64,000 bases of DNA from Pirellulales bacterium (GTDB lineage: Bacteria > Planctomycetota > Planctomycetia > Pirellulales > Lacipirellulaceae), in contig JAHBXQ010000003.1 of assembly GCA_019636345.1 (NCBI GenBank), forward strand, positions 124,001-188,000. The letters are read 5' to 3'. The stretch's first letter is position 1; each line of letters starts with the position of its first letter. The translations under genes and the position numbers were made by a program. Under the pieces are notes generated by a model. That model worked only from the letters and a program-made list of their open reading frames with translations, was not told the DNA's origin and did no database searches. Below are positions 56,088 through 63,809 of the stretch, piece after piece.

Positions 56088-56153
56088 CGCGGGACGATTC
56101 ATCAAGACGGGAGACCTAGGCATCATCACCCGAATCGTCCCGCGGGCTTTTTT
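56088..56153 (+). terminator. First terminator of the cobalamin-riboswitch operon
   Basis: Bases 56088-56100 (CGCGGGACGATTC) pair perfectly with 56132-56144 across a 31-base loop, followed by GGC and six T residues (56148-56153). It overlaps the 3' end of the minus-strand gene. Confidence 0.7.
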
Positions 56154-56973
56154 CCGCGGCGCAGACTTGCAGAGGAGAAGGCGACGCTTCGGCGTCGCTT
56201 TTTTCGTGCGCGGAACGGTCTTTCGGCGCCAAACGGTCGTCGCTCCATGAGTCGACCGCCAAGCAGACCGCCCAGGCGATGCACCAACCGATCGACGCGA
56301 CCATGAGCGTCGCATCGCTATTGCGTTCAAGAAGATTCACGGACACGAACGCGACCGCGAGAATCCCTCCTGCGATGACCGCGGCATAGCGAGTCTGGGG
56401 GGGATCGGGGCGAGCGAGTCGCCATGCGAGAGCGAATCCGGCGACATACGCGACCGTCAGCCAAGCCACGGCGTCATGACTTCCCAGGAGTTCTCCCACA
56501 GGCGAATTCCTCAAGCAAGCCGACACGATGGCGACGACGATCGACCAGCCGAACAGTTCGATCAGCGGGAACTGCCACGGCCCGTTCTCGCCGCGAGATC
56601 GATCTCCCAGCAGTCGGCGACCGAGCACAAGCGTCGCGGCGCCTAGTGCGGCAAGAACTTGCATGAGAAAGACGACGCCGACGTAGCGGCTCCAGCGGCT
56701 CCAATCATCGCTGAAGGTCAGGAGAGTCGGAAACAGCGCGGTTCCCCCGGCGAACAACCCGAGCCGCAGCAGTCGGTGGGCCCGCCATGCCGCGACCGCG
56801 GCGCCGGACAGGTAAATCGGACCCAGCAAGACCGCGCACAACAACTCGTTCGGGCCGCTCGCCGTGAGCCGATCCGCAGTGGGCAGCTCAAGGGTGAAAA
56901 CAATCGTCGCCGTCACGACCGCGGTCGCCGCGAAGAAAAGCCATGTCACCGGTCGTCGCCCAATACTCGGCAT
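56116..56973 (-). CDS. Multi-pass membrane protein of unknown function
   Basis: The 285-residue protein contains about eight hydrophobic helices, for example VTWLFFAATAVVTATIVFTL, YVGVVFLMQVLAALGAATLV, LTVAYVAGFALAW and YAAVIAGGILAVAFVSVNLL. It ends in a charged tail (about residues 245-285) predicted to be cytoplasmic. No transporter or enzyme motif is recognised. Its final 30 codons lie opposite two plus-strand terminators. A 7-bp palindrome covers the start codon (56969-56992). Confidence 0.6.
   Translation of the reverse strand: MPSIGRRPVTWLFFAATAVVTATIVFTLELPTADRLTASGPNELLCAVLLGPIYLSGAAVAAWRAHRLLRLGLFAGGTALFPTLLTFSDDWSRWSRYVGVVFLMQVLAALGAATLVLGRRLLGDRSRGENGPWQFPLIELFGWSIVVAIVSACLRNSPVGELLGSHDAVAWLTVAYVAGFALAWRLARPDPPQTRYAAVIAGGILAVAFVSVNLLERNSDATLMVASIGWCIAWAVCLAVDSWSDDRLAPKDRSAHEKSDAEASPSPLQVCAAEKSPRDDSGDDA
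56181..56204 (+). terminator. Second terminator of the cobalamin-riboswitch operon
   Basis: A perfect 7-bp stem GCGACGC/GCGTCGC closed by the stable TTCG tetraloop is followed by six T residues. It is a textbook intrinsic terminator. Confidence 0.85.
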
Positions 56974-56992
56974 GGCACAACTGTACCATGCC
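56969..56992. promoter_or_regulatory. Palindrome over the start codon of the membrane protein gene
   Basis: GGCATGG (56969-56975) and CCATGCC (56986-56992) form a perfect 7-bp inverted repeat with a 10-base spacer, spanning the minus-strand ATG. It could be an operator or an RNA hairpin that hides the start. Confidence 0.35.
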
Positions 56993-57317
56993 TTGAGGGC
57001 CTGCGCCGGGAGCGGTCGGGAGGTTTCGCCGCCGAGTTCCCAGCGGGAGCAAAGCCAGAGACAAACAAGGCGTTCCGCGCGGCGAGTTCGGAAAAATGCG
57101 GCATGATTCGGCCGGCATCATTTGAGGCAGCGGATGCCAGCAGCGTTCGTTGCTGCTCTGACTCGCACTACGTCCTCCGCGACCTCTGTGGTGCGCCTAA
57201 ACCCCATTTCCGCTACGCCCTGGCGAGAGCGAGATGCGGCGTTGAAAATCCCCCCCGTTCGGGCGACAATCGGCGGTTCGCACCGCCCGCCGCCGCCACT
57301 GTCTTTTGCGACTCGCC
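56974..57317. other. Intergenic stretch before the AroE-family gene
   Basis: Apart from the palindrome at its left end and a boilerplate segment near 57183 (CCTCTGTGGTG), nothing recognisable is present. No coding frame is convincing. Confidence 0.5.
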
Positions 57318-58175
57318 GTGTCTCGCCTCGTCCAACAAGACGTTTGTTGCCTGCTAGGGGATCCCGTCGCGGGGAATCCCAACCACTACATGCTGGAGAA
57401 GGCGTTCGAGGTCGCGGATCTGGATTGGCGGTTTCTGACGTTCGAGGTCTCGGCCCGCGATTTCGAGGGGGCCTTGCGGGGAGTGCGGATCTTCGGCTTC
57501 CGCGGAGTGATGCTCGCCCCGCCCCATCGGGGGCGGGTGCACGCCTACCTGGAACAGACCACCGATGCCGCCCGGATCAGCGGGCAGGTGAACTGCCTCC
57601 ACCAAGTCGACGGCAAGCTGCACGGCCATAACACCGAGGGTCTCGCCTTGCGGCGGTTGCTCGAGCCGCACGCCCCGATGAAGGGGGCGACGGCCGTCAT
57701 CCTCGGCGGGGGGCGGCTCGCCCATTCGATCGCGGCGGAACTGGCCCTGGCCGGAGCCGCGGCTTTGCGGTTCGTCTGCCTCGATCCGGGGCAGGTCGAT
57801 ACGCTGCAGACGACGATCGGCAATCTCAAGGAGCCTCCCGCGTGCTCGACGCTCGTCTGGCCGAACGAGGGGATGCTGGAGATCGACGAGGGGACGACCC
57901 TGGTGATCAACACGACCCCCTTGGGGCGATTCGACCAGCGCACGTCGCTGCCGATCGACCTCGCGGCGCTCGGCAAGAAGACGATCGTCGCCGACGTCGT
58001 CTACAACCCGCCGCTGTCGCCGCTGCTGCGAGCGGCGCGCGAGCGGAAGCTGACGACGATCGACGGGTTGACGCTGCTCGTGGAGCGGGCCGCCGCGGCG
58101 TTCGAAATCTGGACCGGCGCCAGCCCCGATCGCGAGGCGATGAGCGACGCGGTCGAGGAGTTTCTGCAACTGTAG
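57318..58175 (+). CDS. Shikimate dehydrogenase (AroE) family protein with altered catalytic residues
   Basis: The 285-residue protein aligns by eye with AroE along its whole length: CLLGDPVAGNPNHYMLEKAF at the N-terminus, ILGGGRLAHSIAAELALAG as the nucleotide loop, and VINTTPLGRF, VADVVYNPPLSPLL and DGLTLLVERAAAAFEIWTG in the C-terminal half. The two catalytic residues differ. The lysine motif NVTxPHK reads MLAPPHRG, so Lys becomes Arg, and GxNTDG reads GHNTEG, so Asp becomes Glu. It may be a slow or redirected enzyme, or the AroE of this lineage. The start is GTG 57318 (MSRLVQQDVC); a TTG four codons upstream is possible. No Shine-Dalgarno is visible. Confidence 0.82.
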   Translation: MSRLVQQDVCCLLGDPVAGNPNHYMLEKAFEVADLDWRFLTFEVSARDFEGALRGVRIFGFRGVMLAPPHRGRVHAYLEQTTDAARISGQVNCLHQVDGKLHGHNTEGLALRRLLEPHAPMKGATAVILGGGRLAHSIAAELALAGAAALRFVCLDPGQVDTLQTTIGNLKEPPACSTLVWPNEGMLEIDEGTTLVINTTPLGRFDQRTSLPIDLAALGKKTIVADVVYNPPLSPLLRAARERKLTTIDGLTLLVERAAAAFEIWTGASPDREAMSDAVEEFLQL

Positions 58176-58289
58176 CGGAGCGAGAACGCGCTGCTCGCGC
58201 CACAACGAAGACAGGAGGCCGCGAATCGGCGCAACTCGTCGCGATGTTCTTAAGCCAAGCGGCGTCTGGGAACGCCCCCGACCCGCCAA

Positions 58290-58327
58290 GAGGACCGTCG
58301 ATTCGCGTTGATTCGCGGTCCTGCTTT
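58290..58327 (+). terminator. Possible terminator after the AroE-family gene
   Basis: AGGACCG (58290-58296) pairs with CGGTCCT (58315-58321) over an 18-base loop and is followed by GCTTTT. Part of it resembles the boilerplate repeat. Confidence 0.4.
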
Positions 58328-58371
58328 TCCTGGCGCCGCAACCAGCATTCGATCAGAGAGAGTTTTCGCCC

Positions 58372-59058
58372 ATGACGTGCGGTCTGTTCATCGCCGGGAC
58401 GAGCACCGAGGTCGGCAAGACCCGCATCGGGGCGATGATTGCGCGGGAACTCTTCGGTGCGGGGCGTCGCGTCGGAGTCTACAAGCCCGCGGCCAGCGGC
58501 TGTCGCATCGAGGCGGGCCGCGTCGTCGCCGACGATGCGGTCAGGTTGTGGGAGGCCGCGGGGAGGCCGCTGACGACGGACGAAGTTTGCCCGCAGCGTT
58601 TCCTTGCCCCCGTTTCGCCCCCGCGCGCTGCGACGGCCGAGGGACGCCGCGTCGACGAGCGCCTGTTGCGGGCAGGTCTGGCGCCGTGGCTCGCCGCGAG
58701 CGAAATCGTGCTCGTCGAGGGCGCCGGCGGGCTGATGTCGCCGTTGGGAGACGCGACCTACAACATCGACCTCGCCGCCGACTTCGGCTTTCCGCTGGTG
58801 ATCGTCGCGGCGAACGAGTTGGGGGCCGTCAACCATTCGCTGCAGACGATCGTCACGGCCCGAGCTCGCGCACCACGGCTGCCGATTGCCGGGATCGTGC
58901 TGAACCAAGCGGCGCTGCGCGAAGGGGACGCGAGTCTCGCAACGAATGCGGACGATCTCGCCGAGCGGTGCGGCGTGCCGCTCTTGGCGACGGTGGCCCA
59001 CGGCGGCGAACAGTTCTCGTCGACAATCGATTGGTTCGCTCTCGCCGGCGACTCGTAG
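58372..59058 (+). CDS. bioD: Dethiobiotin synthetase
   Basis: The 228-residue protein closes the ureido ring of dethiobiotin from diaminopelargonate, CO2 and ATP. The P-loop GTSTEVGKT is at residues 9-17. VYKPAASG gives the catalytic lysine and EGAGGLMSPLG the conserved acidic loop; the C-terminal AGIVLNQ fits the nucleotide-base pocket. The length is normal. No other biotin gene is adjacent, so the pathway is scattered in this genome or partly encoded elsewhere. Confidence 0.92.
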   Translation: MTCGLFIAGTSTEVGKTRIGAMIARELFGAGRRVGVYKPAASGCRIEAGRVVADDAVRLWEAAGRPLTTDEVCPQRFLAPVSPPRAATAEGRRVDERLLRAGLAPWLAASEIVLVEGAGGLMSPLGDATYNIDLAADFGFPLVIVAANELGAVNHSLQTIVTARARAPRLPIAGIVLNQAALREGDASLATNADDLAERCGVPLLATVAHGGEQFSSTIDWFALAGDS

Positions 59059-59188
59059 GACCTAGAATATCCCAACCAGCCGGACTGCAACGCGGTCCGG
59101 AGTGCAGCGCGCGTGCATCGTCGCTCTTCCGGCTAGGGGAGACTGCGAGCCGCAGTGCGATCTGTTCATGGCGTAGTCGAGGACTCGA

Positions 59189-60139
59189 GTGACCGACGAC
59201 GATTCGTCACGATTTGCTCTGCACCGCGAACGCTTGCAGCAACGAGCCGCGTTGCTCGCCAGGCTGCGAGCATTCTTCGCCGCGCGGGGTTTCGTCGAGG
59301 TCGCGACTCCGCTGCTCTGCGACGAAGTGATTCCTGAATTGCACATCGAGCCGATCGCTGTCGAAGGGAGGTGGCTGCAGGCGTCGCCCGAGTTGTCGAT
59401 GAAGCGACTTCTCGCCGAGGGGATGCCGGCGATCGTGCAAATCGGCCCTGCGTTTCGGCGGGGAGAGCATGGGCGGCTCCACAACCCCGAGTTCACGATG
59501 GTCGAGTGGTATCGCGTCGGCGACGACTTCGTCGCCGGGGTGAGCTTGCTTGCCGAATTGTGCCGAGAGTTGCTCGGCGGGGACGTGCCGATCACGCAAA
59601 CCGCCTATGCCGACGCGTTGGCGACTCACGCCGGGATCGATCCGCACCAAGCGTCGCTCGCGGAATTGGCTCGCGCTTCGGAGCGACTTGCCGTGGTCGT
59701 CCCGGCGGACATGCCGGAGGATCGCGACGAGTGGCTCAACCTGCTGCTGGCGGCGGCGGTGGAGCCGCGACTCGGGGCGGCTGGGCCGGAAATTTTGTGC
59801 GACTACCCGCCGAGCCAAGCGGCCCTCGCCGCGACGCGAATCGACCCCCAGGGGAACGTGGTTGCCGAGCGGTTCGAACTGTACTGGCGCGGGGTCGAAC
59901 TGGCTAACGGCTACCACGAACTGACCGACGGGACCGAGTTGCGGCGTCGGTTTGAGGAAGTGAACGCCCGTCGCGTCGCCGACGGGCGGGCGGCGCTGCC
60001 GCTGCCGGAGAAGTTCCTCGCCGCCCACGCCCGTCTGCCGCCGTGCAGCGGCTGCGCCCTGGGCTTCGACCGGCTGGCGATGCTCGCCAGCGGCGCCGGC
60101 AGCATCGCGGAGGTGATGACGTTTGCGTGGGAAGAGTGA
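59189..60139 (+). CDS. epmA: EF-P lysine aminoacylase-like protein (EpmA/GenX family)
   Basis: The 316-residue protein is a truncated class II lysyl-tRNA synthetase: motif 1 LRAFFAARGFVEVATPLL, motif 2 IGPAFRRGEHGRLHNPEF with FTMVEWYR, and motif 3 GCALGFDRLAMLAS. The anticodon-binding domain is absent, which is the mark of EpmA. This enzyme attaches beta-lysine to elongation factor P. The start is GTG 59189, preceded by GAGG. EF-P and EpmB are not in the window, so function rests on the family. Confidence 0.88.
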   Translation: MTDDDSSRFALHRERLQQRAALLARLRAFFAARGFVEVATPLLCDEVIPELHIEPIAVEGRWLQASPELSMKRLLAEGMPAIVQIGPAFRRGEHGRLHNPEFTMVEWYRVGDDFVAGVSLLAELCRELLGGDVPITQTAYADALATHAGIDPHQASLAELARASERLAVVVPADMPEDRDEWLNLLLAAAVEPRLGAAGPEILCDYPPSQAALAATRIDPQGNVVAERFELYWRGVELANGYHELTDGTELRRRFEEVNARRVADGRAALPLPEKFLAAHARLPPCSGCALGFDRLAMLASGAGSIAEVMTFAWEE

Positions 60140-60174
60140 GACTCGGAGCGGCTTCGCCTCTCCCTCCAAGGCGC

Positions 60175-60786
60175 TCACTTGTTTCCCCTCGCCAACTCCC
60201 GACACGGTTTGTGGCGAAAGCAACTCACCAGATGGTCGTTGACCAGTCCTGCGGCTTGCATGTGGGCGTAAACGATCGTGCTTCCGACGAACTTGAAGCC
60301 GCGCTTCTTGAGATCCTTGCTCAGGGCGTCGCTCTCAGGCGAGGTGGCGGGGATCTCGGCGTGTTCGCGCCAACGATTTTGGACTGTTCGTCCGTCGACG
60401 AAGCTCCACATGTAGTCGTTGAACGATCCGAACTCCTCCTGGACCGCGAGAAAGCAACGGGCGTTCGAGACCGCCGCGGCGATCTTGAGCCGGTTGCGGA
60501 CGATCCCGGGGTCGAGCGCCAGTCTTTCGATTCGCTTGGCGGTGAAGCGAGCGACCTTCTCGGGGTCAAAGCCGGCGAAAGCCCGGCGGTACCCCTCGCG
60601 TTTGTTGAGGATGCAGGACCAACTGAGCCCCGCTTGGGCGCTTTCCAGCGTGAGAAACTCGAACTGCTTCCGATCGTCCCGCACCGGGACCCCCCACTCC
60701 TGATCGTGGTAGGCCAAGTACAGTGCGTTTCCGCCGCGGGTCCACCCGCAACGTGTCGGTTCGGCGGCGGGACGTCGGGCGCTCAT
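60175..60786 (-). CDS. tag: DNA-3-methyladenine glycosylase I
   Basis: The 203-residue enzyme removes 3-methyladenine from alkylated DNA. The N-terminal zinc-site cysteine and histidine are seen in RCGWTRGG and LAYHDQEWG, the active-site Glu in FLTLESAQAGLSW and the C-terminal zinc ligands in VNDHLVSCFRHK. Its ATG overlaps the folA stop codon as ATGA (60783-60786), which points to translational coupling with folA. Confidence 0.93.
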   Translation of the reverse strand: MSARRPAAEPTRCGWTRGGNALYLAYHDQEWGVPVRDDRKQFEFLTLESAQAGLSWSCILNKREGYRRAFAGFDPEKVARFTAKRIERLALDPGIVRNRLKIAAAVSNARCFLAVQEEFGSFNDYMWSFVDGRTVQNRWREHAEIPATSPESDALSKDLKKRGFKFVGSTIVYAHMQAAGLVNDHLVSCFRHKPCRELARGNK

Positions 60787-61301
60787 GGGGCGACTCGTTC
60801 GTAGAGTTCGAAGCTGCACGGATGCTCGTTGCGGTCGTCCGCCTCGTGACGCTCGCTTGCGGCGAGTCGCCATGCCCGAGGATCGATCTCCGGAAAGTGC
60901 GTGTCGCCGTCGACTGTCGCATGAACGCGGGTGAGGTGGAGCCGATGGGCGTGCGGGAGCGCGGCGCGATACAACTCGGCGCCGCCGATGACGAAGCACT
61001 CCTCGCCCCCGGGCGCCGCAGCGGCGAGTTTCAACGCGGGCGCCAAGCCGCAAGCGACGAGGACGCCGGAAACAGCAGGGCGGTATTCGGGGTTGCGGGT
61101 GACGACGATCGAGGTTCGCCCCGGGAGGGCCCGGCCGAGCGAATCCCATGTCTTGCGCCCCATGACGATCGGATGGCCCACGGTCAGTCGCTTGAACCGC
61201 TGCAAGTCGGCGCTCAGTCGCCACGGCAAACCGCCGGCGCGGCCGATCACCCCGTTTTCGGCGACGGCGACAATGAGGGAGATGCGCTGTGCGTCAGGCA
61301 T
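60783..61301 (-). CDS. folA: Dihydrofolate reductase
   Basis: The 172-residue enzyme reduces dihydrofolate with NADPH. Typical segments are SLIVAVAENGVIGRAGGLPW, MGRKTWDSLGRALPGR, VTRNPEY and the C-terminal VIGGAELYRAALPHAHRLHL. The start is MPDAQRISL; an in-frame ATG 111 bases upstream lies in repeat-like sequence and was rejected. ThyA, which consumes methylene-tetrahydrofolate and makes dihydrofolate, is encoded 180 bases upstream on the same strand. Confidence 0.95.
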   Translation of the reverse strand: MPDAQRISLIVAVAENGVIGRAGGLPWRLSADLQRFKRLTVGHPIVMGRKTWDSLGRALPGRTSIVVTRNPEYRPAVSGVLVACGLAPALKLAAAAPGGEECFVIGGAELYRAALPHAHRLHLTRVHATVDGDTHFPEIDPRAWRLAASERHEADDRNEHPCSFELYERVAP

Positions 61302-61480
61302 GCAATTCGACGGAACGACGGAGGACGCAAAAAGGGAGCAAACGATGAAGCAATGTGCGAAGCGGCAGAAGTTCGACATTCGATGAATACGGGAGAGGGG
61401 GACGGCGTTCACCGTTCCGCCTCAAACCGTCTCCGTAACGTCCGTGCCTCCGTGGCGAACCCGTTTCCGCCGCGCCAAGC

Positions 61481-62275
61481 TCAAACCGCGACTGGCGCCT
61501 TGATGTGCGGATGCGGGTCGTAGTTTTCGAGCGCGAAGTCCTCGTACGCGAACGCGAAGAGATCCGTCACGCTCGGGTTGAGCCTCATCGTCGGCAGCGG
61601 GCGCGGCTCGCGGCTCAACTGCAGACGAGCTTGCTCCAGGTGGTTGTCGTACAGATGGGCGTCCCCCAGCGTGTGGACGAACTCTCCGGGGGCCAGGTCG
61701 GTCGCCTGTGCGACCATCATTGTGAGCAGCGCGTACGAGGCGATGTTGAACGGCACGCCAAGAAAGACGTCGGCGCTCCGCTGATAGAGCTGGCACGACA
61801 GTCGCCCCTGGGCGACGTAAAACTGGAACAGCAAATGGCACGGCGGCAGTTTCATCTGCGGCACGTCGGCCACGTTCCACGCGCTGACGATCAGCCGCCG
61901 CGAATCGGGGTTCGTGCGGATCGCGGCGAGCACCGCCGACATCTGATCGATCAAATGCCCGTCGGGCGTCTCCCACGATCGCCACTGCTTGCCGTACACG
62001 GGGCCCAGTTCGCCGTCGGCGTCCGCCCACTCGTCCCAGATCGTCACGCCGTGCTCGTTGAGATACGCGACGTTCGTCTCGCCGCGCAGGAACCAGAGCA
62101 GTTCGTAGATGATGCTCTTGAGGTGAACCTTCTTGGTGGTGACCAGGGGAAACCCTTCGCTCAGATCGAATCGCATCTGGTGCCCGAATACGCTGCGCGT
62201 GCCGGTGCCGGTCCGGTCGTCCTTGTGGACGCCGCTGGCGAGGACGCGATCGAGGAGCGCGAGGTACTGGTGCAT
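61481..62275 (-). CDS. thyA: Thymidylate synthase
   Basis: The 264-residue enzyme makes dTMP from dUMP and methylene-tetrahydrofolate. The nucleophile is Cys146 in [12 protein letters not shown], the phosphate-binding arginines lie in DRTGTGT and [11 protein letters not shown], and the folate site in [10 protein letters not shown] is complete. Length and numbering match E. coli ThyA. ATG 62275 ([10 protein letters not shown]) is the family start; the open frame further up is not conserved. Confidence 0.97.
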   Translation of the reverse strand: MHQYLALLDRVLASGVHKDDRTGTGTRSVFGHQMRFDLSEGFPLVTTKKVHLKSIIYELLWFLRGETNVAYLNEHGVTIWDEWADADGELGPVYGKQWRSWETPDGHLIDQMSAVLAAIRTNPDSRRLIVSAWNVADVPQMKLPPCHLLFQFYVAQGRLSCQLYQRSADVFLGVPFNIASYALLTMMVAQATDLAPGEFVHTLGDAHLYDNHLEQARLQLSREPRPLPTMRLNPSVTDLFAFAYEDFALENYDPHPHIKAPVAV

Positions 62276-62373
62276 GGGGGAACAATCTGTATTCGGCGAC
62301 GAAATCCAGTATGAACTTGCGACGCAGTGAGCGGCGGCGGCCACGCCGCTCACCCTCGACTACCCGACGCCCC

Positions 62374-62637
62374 TCACTCCTTCCCCTGCAACTCCGTCAC
62401 CTTCTTCGCCAAGAGCGCCGGGTCGTCTTGCTTCTGCAAGTGCTCGATCTCCTGCGCCGGCACCCCGCAGCGCTCCAGCGCCGCGGCGATCTGTTTCCAC
62501 TTCGACGCCCGAGTTTTCCCCTCGGCGAGATAGAGATCGGTCACCAACTCCCCAAGCCGCTGCAGCGAGATCGCGTCGCGGTTGTCGTAGAAGTTCTTGA
62601 TGGCCTTTTGCTGGAATTTGGAGTACTGGCGATCCAT
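62374..62637 (-). CDS. Small conserved-type protein of unknown function
   Basis: The 87-residue protein starts at MDRQYSKFQQ. It is helical and charged, with YDNRDAISLQRLGELVTDLY as the first half and SKWKQIAAALERCGVPAQEI with HLQKQDDPALLAKKVTEL as the second. Two helix-turn-helix-like pairs could bind protein or nucleic acid, but nothing specific is recognised. The frame stays open upstream for 192 bases without plausible coding. It lies just upstream of thyA on the same strand. Confidence 0.6.
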   Translation of the reverse strand: MDRQYSKFQQKAIKNFYDNRDAISLQRLGELVTDLYLAEGKTRASKWKQIAAALERCGVPAQEIEHLQKQDDPALLAKKVTELQGKE

Positions 62638-62870
62638 CGGCGTGGGGGAGTTCGGAGGGTTGGGGGCGGCGGTCTGCTTCGCGACTGATTCGCTCCGAGC
62701 ATCGGCGGTCGAATTGCGGAGAAAATCGACCGCCAGCGGGCGAGAACCGATCAATATGCGGGCCACTTTCCCGGGGATTTTTGGCGCGGTAGAGTATGTT
62801 ACTCGCGCCGCGTCGCCCATGGAACCCAATCCGGCGCCCCCCTCTCCGCTTGCCAGGAACGCCCCTCGCC

Positions 62871-63284
62871 ATGCCGGTCATCAAGTTCGTCAAGGAACAG
62901 AAGGAAATTGAGGTCCCGGCAGGCGCCAACCTGCGGGCCGAAGCGATCAAGGCGGGCGTCAACACTCACCAGGGGCTCAACGGCTTCGGCGCCGGGCTCA
63001 ATAAGGTGATCAACTGCCACGGCTTCGGCCAGTGCGGTACGTGCCGGGTGCGGATTACCAAGGGGATGGACAACACAAGCAAGATGGGGATGGTCGAGAA
63101 GCTCCGCTTCAAGGTGCCGATCCCCACCCCTGTTACTCCCGGCGGCGTCGACCCGCTGCCGTGCCTGGCGTTCGTCGGCAACGAGGAGACGATGCGCTTG
63201 GCGTGCCAGACCAAGGTTTACGGCGACATCGAAGTCGAGACCGGCCCCGAGATCGATTTGTTCGGCGAGAATTTCTTTAGCTGA
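62871..63284 (+). CDS. 2Fe-2S ferredoxin
   Basis: The 137-residue protein is a plant-type ferredoxin-like fold. The cluster cysteines are in CHGFGQCGTCRV (C-x5-C-x2-C) and, after an unusually long insert of about 55 residues, in RLACQTKV. The insert (about residues 70-115, MGMVEKLRFKVPIPTPVTPG) includes an extra cysteine at LPCLAF. It probably carries electrons in the cytoplasm; the redox partner is unknown. ATG 62871 is chosen because MPVIKFVKEQKEIEVPAG is the normal opening strand. Confidence 0.88.
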   Translation: MPVIKFVKEQKEIEVPAGANLRAEAIKAGVNTHQGLNGFGAGLNKVINCHGFGQCGTCRVRITKGMDNTSKMGMVEKLRFKVPIPTPVTPGGVDPLPCLAFVGNEETMRLACQTKVYGDIEVETGPEIDLFGENFFS

Positions 63285-63387
63285 GTAGCTGTTAGACATA
63301 AGCCGTAAGCTCTAAGCCAGAGGAGGGCGGAGTTTGCGACCGCCGCAGCGACGATTGCTTGGCTTACAGTTCGTAGCTGCTCCCCTT

Positions 63388-63714
63388 ATGAAACAAGTCG
63401 TCGCCATCGTGAAGCCGTATCTGGCCGAGAAGATTCTCGAAGGCCTCCGGCGGGCGCCCCTCGAGGCGGTTCACGTTCGCGAGGTGAAGGGTTTCGGCAA
63501 GCAAAAAGACTATCTCAACGAGTACGCCGACAGCGAGTACCGCGACGCGTTTCTCCCCAAGGTCGAGATCACCGCCTGGGTCGAGGACGGCCGAGCCGAG
63601 GAGGTGATCCAACGGATGGTCGAGGCCGCCCGCACCGGCCGGATGGGTGACGGCAAGATTTTCGTCCTGGGCGCCGAGAGCTACGAAACCGTGCTGTCCG
63701 CGGGGAAGAAGTGA
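63388..63714 (+). CDS. glnB: P-II family nitrogen regulatory protein
   Basis: The 108-residue protein is a standard P-II trimer subunit: MKQVVAIVKPYLAEKILEGL at the start, the T-loop VKGFGKQKDYLNEYADSEYR with the tyrosine at the position used for uridylylation, the B-loop RTGRMGDGKIFVL and FLPKVEITAW. It senses 2-oxoglutarate and ATP/ADP and controls nitrogen assimilation. It could be GlnB or GlnK; no amtB gene is adjacent to decide. The start is ATG 63388, after a short boilerplate-like leader. Confidence 0.93.
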   Translation: MKQVVAIVKPYLAEKILEGLRRAPLEAVHVREVKGFGKQKDYLNEYADSEYRDAFLPKVEITAWVEDGRAEEVIQRMVEAARTGRMGDGKIFVLGAESYETVLSAGKK

Positions 63715-63809
63715 ACCGGCGATTGAACGCCATGTCGCGGTGAGCGGCTCCTCATCCAATTCGCGCCCGTTCGCGTCATCCGCGGACGCCTATTTCTGAA
63801 TCGAGAAGC

